Part shown: in pieces, positions 1 to 7,954 of the stretch
Position numbering within the stretch: the stretch's first letter is position 1
Layout of the letters: the number at the start of each line of letters is the position of its first letter
NCBI GenBank assembly: GCA_011763485.2
Contig: JAANSK020310374.1
Location: 1-30,405 of the forward strand
Direction of reading: 5' to 3'
Source: Isoetes engelmannii
Taxonomy: Eukaryota > Streptophyta > Lycopodiopsida > Isoetales > Isoetaceae
DNA: 30,405 bases
Notes under the pieces: generated by a model
The model's database searches: none
What the model was told of the DNA's origin: nothing
Seen by the model: the letters and a program-made list of their open reading frames with translations, nothing else
Position numbers and translations under genes: made by a program

Positions 1-245
1 ATTCGGACTGATGGCGGCAGCTCCAAACGAAAAGCACGATCCCCTACTTGTGCAATGATCTTATAGGGACCCAAACGGCGATAGTCCAACTTATCAGAAG
101 GACGTGCTGTAGGCAGATCACGGTGCAGGAGCCAAACAAGATCCCCAACTGCAAACTTTGGAGCATCCTGACGATGTTGATCTGCATAATGACGGTACCA
201 TTCCTGGGCGTGACGAAGGTGTTCCTGAAGTTCAACCTGGGCAGA
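1..245 (-). mobile_element. Ty3/gypsy integrase C-terminal fossil (fragment)
   Basis: Read on the minus strand, this stretch encodes the tail of a Ty3/gypsy integrase: a helical segment (EHLRHAQEWYRHYADQHR), then the GPY/F module with DLVWLL, KLDYRRLGPYKI and FRLELPP. The window edge cuts it on the downstream side. On the other side it stops near 245, where a gypsy fragment of opposite orientation begins. The wording (DLVWLL, KLDYRRLGP) is the style I associate with chromoviruses of fungi, mosses and lycophytes more than with common seed-plant lineages; that lineage call is inference. It is a fragment of an old element. Confidence 0.8.
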
Positions 246-1901
246 GGAGATGGATGGAATTCCTTTTTGGAGAAGCATGGGCTAGCCTGTCTAAAGAGGC
301 AATAACCGATAATGAGAGAGAAACCTTCAGGAATTTTAGAAAGGAAGGTAAACTCTTGTATCATAAGAATAAGTTGTGCGTTCCGGAATCTTCAGGAGTG
401 AGGAAACTCATACTTCATGATACACACAATAGCTCAATTGCCGGCTATGCAGGGTTTATGAATACTTACTTCAAGATAAGAAGTAGTTATTATTGTCCAG
501 GCATGAAGAAGCAGATTGCAAGGTATATTAGGAAATGCCAGATATACTAGCAGACGAAGGCCGAGCAACTTCGAATTCCTGGAGAGCTTCAGCCATTGCC
601 AGTTTCGAACGCAAAGTGGAAAGTGGTAAGCATGGATTTTATTACAGGTTTGCCGAGAACCCAAAGAGGGCATGATGCTCTGATGGTGGTGGTGGATAAG
701 TTGTCAAAGATGGCTCATTTTGTGCCATGCAGGACGATAGATGCAGCTTTGGACACAGAAGTGCATTTCGCAAAGGAGATTTTCAGACTCCATGGGATGC
801 CAAGGGAGATTATCTCCAACAGGGATCCAAAGTTTATAAGTGCTTTTTGGCAAGATTTATTTACTACCATAGGCACTAAGTTATCCATGAGTTGGCATGT
901 CATCCTCAGACGGATGGACAGACGGAATGCACCAACCGCATCCTCGAAGATATGCTCAGACATATGTCTGGAATAGGCAATTCAAATGGGAGGACTACAT
1001 TTACTTGGTGGAGTTTGCTTATAATAGCACCAAGCAGGAATCAAGTCAAATGTTCCCCTTTATGATTGATTATGTTTATCAGTGCCTAACCCCAGACGCT
1101 TGGCACAATCCCGTGTCCAAGGTAGAAGTACGTCCGAAGATGTTAGCTGACATGCAGGAGCTAGTTGATGAAGTGAGAGGCTATCTTTTGGCCGCTCGAA
1201 GTCATCAGAAGGCGCTTGCAGATAAGCAGAGGGCGGTAAGGGAGTTCCAAGCTCGGCGACAACATGTGACTGAAAATCTAGGTAAAGCAGGCCAAGCTCT
1301 GCATCAGCACGTGTAAGAAGCTTGCTCCTAGATGGGCTGGGCCTTTCCTGATAGTCAAGAGAGTAGGTGAGCAAGCCTATAAACTTGAGTTGCCAGCTCG
1401 TCTCAAGATTCACAACGTTTTCCACGTAAGTCTCCTTAAGAAGCATACACCAAATCCTGATGAGATTTTGGATACTCCGACTTTATTGGAGTTAACTGAG
1501 GAAGAACTAGAGATTGTTCCAAGAAGTTCTTCTAGAGGGATCAGATGTCAAGAGACAGGCTTTTCATTTATGCAAAATTTAGCTTATATGGATTTAAGGT
1601 CTTTTGCAATGTGATGCTTAGTGCTTTCCGTTTAGTACCAATCCTGAGGTACAAGTTGTGGAAGGCCTATCATGCATTCCGTCTATTCTCTCATGATAAA
1701 GCATGGCGACATGAGCACGTGAAGAGGAAGTGGCACAGGAAGAAGCAGGAGCAAGGGGAGGATATACTCGCCGTGATGAGGTGGAAAGGCTTAAATCAAA
1801 ACTTCCTTTTGACGTTAACGTATATGGCAAAACGAAGAGGGTTCCAAAACCCAAAGTGATTTCATGTGTATTGGAACCTAAATCTGTGCATTCTCTAAGT
1901 C

Positions 1902-2028
1902 CTATATGATGCTTCCATCGTATAGATACGGGAAATCCCCCTTCCCAGCAATACAACTATTGGGTCGGGCCCTCCGTCTAACCCGAACCACTTGTGATGG
2001 CCCAAGTGTCCGAGTGAAAGAAGACAAG
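1902..2028 (+). repeat. Dispersed repeat R1, copy 1
   Basis: A ~125-bp segment that recurs in the same orientation at 6529-6650. The first 37 bases match with one difference (core GCTTCCATCGTATAGATACG). A second shared block is GTCGGGCCCTCCGTCTA. This copy lies between the integrase tail and the chromodomain of the gypsy fossil, so it is either an insertion there or a native part of that family. No terminal inverted repeats were seen. Identity unknown. Confidence 0.7.
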
Positions 2029-2044
2029 TAGATTGAGTTTCACG

Positions 2045-2190
2045 CAATATTTGGTTAAGTGGACACACTTACATGTGGAGGACGCGACGTGGGTTCTCCA
2101 ATCCGATTTGGAGAAGCAGTACCCACAATTTTGGGAGCAATGTCAGGGGTGGCTCGTCATCGAAGTAGTCGACCCCGGCACCATAGGTAA
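2045..2190 (+). mobile_element. Chromodomain of the gypsy fossil
   Basis: The translation contains YLVKWTHLHVEDATWVL followed by LEKQYPQFWEQ. This is the aromatic-cage and C-terminal helix pattern of integrase-linked chromodomains in chromoviruses, which guide integration toward marked chromatin. It places the element in the chromovirus branch of Ty3/gypsy. The segment ends in GTIGK and a stop just before the tandem array. Confidence 0.85.
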
Positions 2191-2194
2191 GTAG

Positions 2195-2665
2195 ATGGTG
2201 AATGCATGCATTCGGTAGGGATGTATGCATAGTCTTAGCTTAGCCTAGAATGATCCCTGATTTTTAGGATGGGATCACTGGCGATGATGAGATAATGGGC
2301 ACATGTTCTTTAGGCCATTTTAGGCAAGGGCAATTGCATGCATTCAACATGGAATGTCTGCATACGTCTTTGTAATGCAGTAGACTAGAATGATCCATGG
2401 GTTTTAAGATGGGATCAGTGGCGATGATGAGATCATGGGCACATGTTCTTTAGGCCATTTTAGGCAAGGATGCTTGCATGCATTCAACACGGATGTTTGC
2501 ATCTGTCTTTGCAATGCAGTAGGCTAGAATGGTCCCTAAGTTTAGGATGGGACCAATTGGTGATGATAAGATCATGGGCACATATTCTCGAGCTATTTTA
2601 GGCAAGGACGAGTGCATGCATTCAGCATGGAATGTCTGCATCCGTCTTTGCAATGCAAGTAGGTT
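2195..2665 (+). repeat. Tandem array, ~132-140 bp unit, about 3.5 copies
   Basis: The word TGCATGCATTC recurs at 2203, 2335, 2475 and 2613, giving spacings of 132, 140 and 138. Each unit carries a block like CTAGAATGATCC, a block like GATGATGAGATCATGGGCAC and a block like CCATTTTAGGCAAGG. The copies have diverged by substitutions and small indels. The array lies just past the chromodomain stop codon, in the 3' untranslated region of the gypsy fossil; such arrays are common there. Confidence 0.9.
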
Positions 2666-3303
2666 AAATATCTGCTTTCGATGATGAAATAAGGAAGCAA
2701 TTGTGCATTGAGAGAAAAGAGGTCATATAGTGATAGGAAACACCTCTCGTCTCCCATCCCAGGCCTTGACGGGGGTGGAACCTATCATGCCTACGAGACA
2801 ATTTAGGTGAGGCATTAGTAGCACGTAGGCATATTAAGCACTGTCTCCACGGTCATGACGGAAGAATCATCCTCTTCCTACGCCGGGAGATTAGCCTGCA
2901 CCATTTAGGTTAAATGGGTGGTTCCCAACACCAACCTTAATTTATTACATAAAGGGCTAACAAAGTGTGACTTGGAGACTAACAATCTTGAAGAGAAGGT
3001 GGGGAGTCACACGAGAAGAATTGTGGCAAATAATGTTGTATTGAAAGCCACAATATCTTAGTTATTCATGAAACCTTGTGATTGATAATGTTTTGATAAC
3101 TATGTTGTTATGATAACCATGTTTTGATAAGGCTTTGTCTTGAAACCTTATTTGATATTATTGTAATTCGGATTATGATCTGTTAAGGTCAAACATCTAT
3201 CTTATTGACCTTCATAATGTCTTAAATGTATATGCATGTTGTGATGTTGTAAGTTTTGCAGGATCCAAGTACGGACCCATGATGCTGAGGACAACATCAT
3301 ATC
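2666..3303 (+). other. Non-coding 3' region of the gypsy fossil
   Basis: No open frame of note. The segment near 3060-3170 has three copies of a GTTTTGATAA-like word. It links the tandem array to the polypurine tract and is best read as the element's 3' untranslated region. Confidence 0.55.
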
Positions 3304-3322
3304 AAGGGGGGGGAGGGGAGAA
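3304..3322 (+). mobile_element. Polypurine tract of the gypsy fossil
   Basis: An all-purine run, AAGGGGGGGGAGGGGAGAA, sits directly against a TGTGATGTTCT start typical of an LTR. Polypurine tracts prime plus-strand DNA synthesis in LTR elements and lie immediately upstream of the 3' LTR, which fixes the LTR start at 3323. Confidence 0.8.
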
Positions 3323-3763
3323 TGTGATGTTCTATAATAATATACGATATAAATACGTATATTATACTGGCCACGTCACTGGTACATGCCGTGTATACGT
3401 CATGTACCTCGTATACTTGTAGAAGGTATAGAATACCCCATGGGGCAACGTGCCCCTAGACCCAATATATTGGGCATTAAACCCATATGCCAATATATTA
3501 CCCTTAGACCATTGCCATTAATAATATATTATATTTACATTAACATGCCAATATCTTCCAGCATTCCAAAAACTTTTTGGAATTTTTTCTTAATTTGATT
3601 TCCTATGATTTCAAGGGTTTTGGCTTCCGAAAAAAAATTCCGATCTTCTAGAAATCGGCCTTGATTTCGGGTTTCAATTTTGCCCCTTTCTAATTTCCCC
3701 CTTACATGCATGCTTGCATGGCTGCATGCTTGCATAGCTTGCACGGTCAAGGGACTAGCTAGC

Positions 3764-3769
3764 TATAAA
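3764..3769 (+). promoter_or_regulatory. TATA box in the 3' LTR
   Basis: TATAAA in the context CTAGCTATAAAGATGC, about 440 bp into the LTR and followed by a G/C-richer leader. Position and context fit an LTR core promoter. Confidence 0.5.
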
Positions 3770-3948
3770 GATGCTCGGGGGAGAGCTCAGAGGGCATTCA
3801 GTATTCATGCAGAGCTCATGGTTGGGTAGCGAGTATAGCTAGCACATCATTTATGTAGTTCAGTTAATTATAAAAATTACATCTACTCACGTTAGATAAA
3901 ATATTGTGGGCCTAGAGATCATCCATGATCAAGGTTTGATTCATATAT

Positions 3949-3963
3949 ATGTAAGCGCATCTT
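3949..3963 (+). repeat. Target-site duplication, left copy (SINE)
   Basis: ATGTAAGCGCATCTT, identical to the copy at 4136-4150. The T run that follows overlaps its last two bases. Confidence 0.9.
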
Positions 3964-4135
3964 TTTTTTTTTTTTTATTGAATGACGTATTTCATTGATC
4001 ATGTAATATCAAGTACAACTCACGCAACACTCAAGTACAACTCACACAATATCAAGTACATTGGCCAATCTCAAACCCGTGACCTCGGGTATGGCGGGTT
4101 TAATGTCCTACCACTGGACCATGCACCGAAGTGCC
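3964..4135 (-). mobile_element. tRNA-derived SINE, full length, with poly(A) tail
   Basis: Read on the minus strand, the 172-bp unit opens with GGCACTTCGGTGCATGG. It then has an A-box-like TGGTCCAGTGGTAGG and a B-box-like GGTCACGGGTTTGAGAT, the internal RNA polymerase III promoter layout of a tRNA-derived head. The body carries three copies of a GTACTTGA-type word, and the unit ends in a poly(A) tail seen here as a T run at 3962-3977. Perfect 15-bp direct repeats (ATGTAAGCGCATCTT) flank it at 3949-3963 and 4136-4150, as expected for target-primed insertion. The intact duplications suggest a fairly recent insertion. SINE family not named. Confidence 0.9.
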
Positions 4136-4150
4136 ATGTAAGCGCATCTT
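4136..4150 (+). repeat. Target-site duplication, right copy (SINE)
   Basis: ATGTAAGCGCATCTT, identical to 3949-3963. It lies directly against the tRNA-like head of the SINE. Confidence 0.9.
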
Positions 4151-4193
4151 GAATTTCTTCGTTTTATGTTATTACCGATTTGGATGTTGCACA

Positions 4194-4960
4194 GGTGGAT
4201 TCATGCAAATTTAGTTGAAGGAATAACTTAAGTTGATATGGATTCTTAGCCCTGCTATTATGGCCATGCCTACATATTCAAAGAGATTCAAAAATGATTT
4301 TTGAATACATTTAAAAAGGTATGTTCACATGGTACATGCCCTTTGACTGGGGCAGAATGCATATTTTGAAGCAAGTGATTGCTTTTTGTACATGACTGCA
4401 TTTGTATTTGACGACTGATTTTTTGGCGAATCCGTTGCAATGGCCTTAGTTAAACGTGGCTCCCGAATGTGCAAAGCTTGAAGATGCAGTCTTAAATCGT
4501 CATACTTCGGAGGACGCAAACCTAAAATTTAGTTACACCACAGTCAACATGGAGGACAACTCTTCTTCCTCCACACTCGATTTGTACCATTATTATTCTT
4601 TTAACACATTGGTGATATAGTTCTTCAAAAAAAAAATAAAAATTGGAGGAATGGACCGTTGCTTCAGATTGGGTATATCACCACTCAGAGCATCTTGCCA
4701 GCTTTGGCAGAGCTGTGGACCTGGGTAACTAGTACATGGACTTCTGAACTTCGGATTTGTCGTGTGGACATTGCATAACTCTTGATAATTGTTTATGATG
4801 ACCAGAATGTCAGAAATTCCTGTTCTCAAGCTTTTTTTGTACTTTTAAGGATTTGGCTCGGGGTCATAAAACAATATCCACTGAAATGTTTAGTATTTGT
4901 TATGCCTCTATACCATGAGTTGTCAAATTAATATTTTAAGATATAACTACGACTTTTGAG
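4194..4960. other. Intergenic, no gene seen
   Basis: Only short unrelated open frames on both strands, none with a recognisable domain, plus an A-rich run near 4628. I see no repeat structure or RNA gene here. Confidence 0.6.
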
Positions 4961-4967
4961 GAGTCAC

Positions 4968-5112
4968 AGTATTGTACCTTGACATTTTAATGCTCATAGA
5001 CAATACTCACATAGGGAACTAATTTCCTCCTGTGACTTCAGTATTGTACCTTGACATTTTAATGCTCATAGACAATATTCACACAGGGAGATGATTTTCT
5101 CTCACGACTAAG
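4968..5112 (+). repeat. 72-bp tandem duplication
   Basis: A 38-base block beginning AGTATTGTACCTTGACATTT is identical at 4968 and 5040. The rest of the unit (CACATAGGGAACTAATTTCC versus CACACAGGGAGATGATTTTC) has diverged. Two copies, period 72. Confidence 0.9.
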
Positions 5113-5231
5113 ATGTTGTTTGAAATATTTGAATGAGACAATTGCATGAATATTGAAAGGGCGCTTTCCATACGACTATCTCAACGTATTATTGTTTGGC
5201 CAATATTTATAATAGGATATATAATCATTGC

Positions 5232-5390
5232 AATTTACTAGAGAAACCAATTATTGTTCAATGTTAGAGGTAGCAAGCATTTGTTTACTTCAGATTGTTG
5301 GAGATAGGAAATAAAACAACCAATAATTTATTAGAAAAATCAATTACAGTTCAATGTTGAAAATATCAGGCATTTATCATTTAAAGCCCA
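5232..5390 (+). repeat. Decayed ~93-bp tandem duplication
   Basis: AATTTACTAGAGAAACCAAT at 5232 is matched by AATTTATTAGAAAAATCAAT at 5325. A GTTCAATGTT block and a GCATTT block then follow at the same offset in both. Older than the neighbouring 72-bp duplication, judging by divergence. Confidence 0.65.
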
Positions 5391-5622
5391 CATGAATACT
5401 ATAAGTCAACAAAATCAATGTTATTTCAACACACAGTTTGGCACTTGACTTACCTTAAGCACAACCTTGCATTACAACATGCACCAAATGGAAAAAATAA
5501 CATACTAAACTCTAAATGCTGCAATCTAACATCATTTTCCTTCTCCCATTTGTATTCTTTCAAATTTAGCAAGGTGTTTTATAGATGTCTACAACTTCAT
5601 GGTTATACTATAATTTTACTTA

Positions 5623-5652
5623 TGCCCGGCAACGCCAGGCACCAGGTACTAG
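5623..5652 (+). mobile_element. Helitron-type 3' terminus
   Basis: A short hairpin, TGCCCGGCAACGCCAGGCA (8-bp stem with one mismatch, AAC loop, 5623-5641), is followed 8 bases later by CTAG at 5649-5652 and then T. A GC-rich hairpin with an AAC loop shortly before a terminal CTRR, inserted next to T, is the standard 3' end of plant Helitrons. The 5' TC end was not located, so the element's length is unknown. No Rep/helicase protein is visible upstream, so any element would be non-autonomous. Confidence 0.65.
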
Positions 5653-6390
5653 TATTATATTAGACCTTTAATATGCAAATATATTATATTGATATTAAAA
5701 TGTCAATATACTATATTAAGACCATTAACATGCCAATATATTATACTGACATGTTATATTATATTTGAACCATTAGCATTAACATTGACATGCGGCATCA
5801 TCCTAGGCCTTAGATCTTAGAAACCCTAAACCTAACCATAAAATTCGTCTATTTAAAGGCTTAAACCCTAAAGGCTTCCCTTTTGGGAAACGTGCCCAAA
5901 GAGGAGCATTGGGAGGCGTGCAGTAGCAGCAGCTTGGGGAGGAGTGTAGCAGCCTAGGGAGGCATGTAGCAGCTGATTTGCAGCAGCCGATTCCATTGGG
6001 AGGTGTGTCAACCGAGTTGCAGCAGCCCCACAACAACAGAGCAGCCGATTTGCCCATTGGGAGGTGTGCCCATTGCAAGATTCGAGTAGCAGCAACCTTT
6101 GGAGGTGTATCAGCAGGTGCAACAGCCCCATCTTGAGTTGCAGCAGCATGGATGTATTTAGAGGACCTCTGTCAGGAAGCCAAGGATCCAATAGGTGCCA
6201 TTCGAATTCTAGGAATTTCTTTGTAGCATTCATTAGTTATCCTTTCCCATTAGCTTCGAACTAACTAATTGATGCTAATTATGTAGGATTATCTCTTTGT
6301 CTATGTCTATTTTCTGTTATGATATTTCAGATTGGTTCTATTGCATTAATGATGGTTGTCTATGATGATTTGCTGCCTCTTGTGTATTGG
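5653..6390 (+). other. LTR-like non-coding stretch with AGCAGC minisatellite
   Basis: Begins with AT-rich sequence repeating CCAATATATTATA-like and ACCATTAACAT-like words that echo the U3 part of the 3' LTR near 3470-3560. A TATTTAAA word follows near 5850. Then comes a degenerate minisatellite at about 5895-6150, built from TTGGGAGGTGTG and AGCAGCAGC blocks in at least six imperfect copies. T-rich leader-like sequence runs to a G run near 6396. This may be a solo LTR of a related element, but no terminal pair or target duplication was found. The long minus-strand frames here come from the repeat itself. Confidence 0.4.
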
Positions 6391-6394
6391 GAAG

Positions 6395-6490
6395 GGGGGG
6401 GGGGGTAGAGACCCTAGCCTTAGTTCTGTAGCATGATCATAAGATTAGTCCCAATTAATTTCCATTAATTGCGGCATGTGCATAGTAGCC
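6395..6490 (+). repeat. Inverted-repeat arm, left
   Basis: Matches the reverse complement of 7391-7490. The best block is TAATTGCGGCATGTGCATAG, identical in both arms. The wider ~95-bp alignment (GGGTAGAG, GTAGCA, TTAAT) has many substitutions and small gaps. The spacer is about 0.9 kb and contains no open frame I recognise. It is either the terminal repeats of a non-autonomous DNA element or two oppositely oriented copies of one repeat. Confidence 0.7.
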
Positions 6491-6528
6491 CGCCTGTGTT
6501 GAATTCCTAGGTGCGACGCTCCCCGGCT

Positions 6529-6650
6529 CTATATGGTGCTTCCATCGTATAGATACGGGAAATCCACCTTTTCAGTAGCTCACTACCAAGTCGGGCCCTC
6601 CGTCTACCCCCGACTACTCAAGATGAGCAAGCACCCGAAGAAGGACACGG
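6529..6650 (+). repeat. Dispersed repeat R1, copy 2
   Basis: Same orientation as copy 1 at 1902-2028, sharing GCTTCCATCGTATAGATACG and GTCGGGCCCTCCGTCTA. It lies inside the spacer of the inverted-repeat pair 6395-6490 / 7391-7490. Confidence 0.7.
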
Positions 6651-6883
6651 AGGTGTCATTGGCCTCCCATTCCTTCACTAGGATATCCTAGATAGCGAAA
6701 ACGTACATACATGTTAGCACAAGTACAAATAACAATAAGCCACAAGGGGTGGCCCCTCCATCATCCAACTCATCAACATAATGATAATACATCATAATAT
6801 ACAGAAATAAAGGCTCTACCCTAGGTTCAGACTCCATGGGGTCGACTGACAGCCAGTGGCTCGGAATACAGCAGACAGAGTCA

Positions 6884-6957
6884 TGACAATGGCTTTGGCT
6901 GGCATAAGAACATTGGCTAGGGTAGTCCACACCATCCGCCCCTCCTGTGCATACTTT
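6884..6957 (+). repeat. Dispersed repeat R2, copy 1
   Basis: The block GAACATTGGCTAGGGTAGTC and its surroundings (CAATGGC, CATCCGCC, GCATACTTT) recur twice in intron 11 of the helicase gene, at 18996-19056 and 19067-19140, in the same orientation. Family unknown. Confidence 0.75.
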
Positions 6958-7390
6958 GCAGATAGGCTGAATCACGCTATAATGTGGTTGTAGCCTGCCG
7001 GAGACGTAAATCTCATGGAGTCATCCTATGAGACCTACTCCGGGTTGCATCTCCCCGGTCCGAAGAGGCAGGGAAAGACAAGTCTTTCCCAGGAGTATGA
7101 TGGTTCCATGTGTGGCTAGAGAATGTGGCCCCCATCAGGCGAACCACACTTGTACCCGACTTAATCCCCCAAAATCCATAGGTCGAGATCCCTCGCACCT
7201 ATCGAGCCCAAGAACCATCTTTCGAATGTATTCCTGACCCAGGGGCTGTCAGACCCATACCCGGCCCACATGGAGTGACCGACTATAAGTCTAGCACACT
7301 AAAACAGGACCAACCCAGGCTGGATTCGTACCACTTCACCATCAAGTCCCTTGTCTGGTGCTCAGCCACAGTATAACATCTACAGCCCCG

Positions 7391-7490
7391 TGGGCTCTAT
7401 GCACATGCCGCAATTACTGGGATTTAAGGGGTTTAATCTAGGAACATGTGCTACAATCCTAAAGGCTGATTTAGGCCTCTACCCACCCTT
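7391..7490 (-). repeat. Inverted-repeat arm, right
   Basis: Reverse-complement partner of 6395-6490. The core CTATGCACATGCCGCAATTA is exact. Confidence 0.7.
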
Positions 7491-7954
7491 AAATCCTTAA
7501 CCTAGGAGGCGAATTCAGACTACTTAACTCATCTATAATTCTAGATACAAAAGCACAACTTTAATCATCCATCTAATTCAAAGAAGGGTTAGCTCAAAGA
7601 GAGCGAATAGACTAATCTACTAAACGTATCATCACTAGAACCGTTGAGATGACTCATCCTCGATCAGCTGGGGATCAACTGTCACTGGGCGCTCAAGGGG
7701 GCTGCTTGGGGCGCTCAAGGGGGCTGCTCCTTGCTCAAATCAATTTGGGGCAGAATTGAGGCAAGCCTTCCACTTGATTGCAGCGAAGATTGGCAAGTCC
7801 CAATTTGGCTAAGTGGGGCTTGCTAAACTAATTAATCACTAATTAACTAATGAGTAAAGCTTGTGTTAGTTGATTAATTAGTTTAGGCTTTAGTATTTTC
7901 AATTGTCAAATTAGCATAGCTAATTATGCGTAATGAATAAATACTAGCGTCCCT
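7491..7954. other. Intergenic, no gene seen
   Basis: No coding signal. It contains one 22-bp tandem duplication at 7688-7728 (unit core GGCGCTCAAGGGGGCTGCT) and an AT-rich stretch with TTAATTAGTTTA-like words near 7820-7890. Confidence 0.6.

Larger units (their letters stand above)
255..4193 (+). mobile_element. Ty3/gypsy chromovirus fossil, 3' part (integrase to 3' LTR)
   Basis: The parts follow the usual gypsy order. The integrase zinc-binding region (LLYHKNKLCVPESSGVRKL) lies at about 330-540. The integrase core (VSMDFITGLPRTQRG, then the strand with HGMPREIISNRDPKF) is at about 600-900. GPY/F-side sequence (ADKQRAVREFQ, then LKIHNVFHVSLLKKH) runs to about 1530. A chromodomain lies near 2045-2190, followed by a long 3' untranslated stretch, a polypurine tract and a 3' LTR. 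The integrase is clearly related to the minus-strand element at 7955-10200, so both belong to one family. gag, protease and reverse transcriptase are absent. The reading frame is broken several times, so this is an inactive and fairly old copy. The 3' limit is approximate. Confidence 0.85.
3323..4193 (+). mobile_element. 3' LTR of the gypsy fossil (3' limit uncertain)
   Basis: Starts with TG directly after the polypurine tract. It holds AT-rich U3 sequence, palindromic TGCATGC-rich sequence near 3703-3735 and a TATAAA box at 3764-3769, followed by a GAGCTC-rich leader. No matching 5' LTR is in the window, so the end is inferred from a TTGCACA word near 4193 and could be elsewhere. The SINE at 3964-4135 falls inside this proposed span and would be a later insertion. 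Confidence 0.6.

Noticed and set aside
5803-6233. Overlapping minus-strand frames of 91 and 121 residues
   Set aside because: They read through the AGCAGC minisatellite, and their Leu/Cys/Pro-rich content is the repeat itself.
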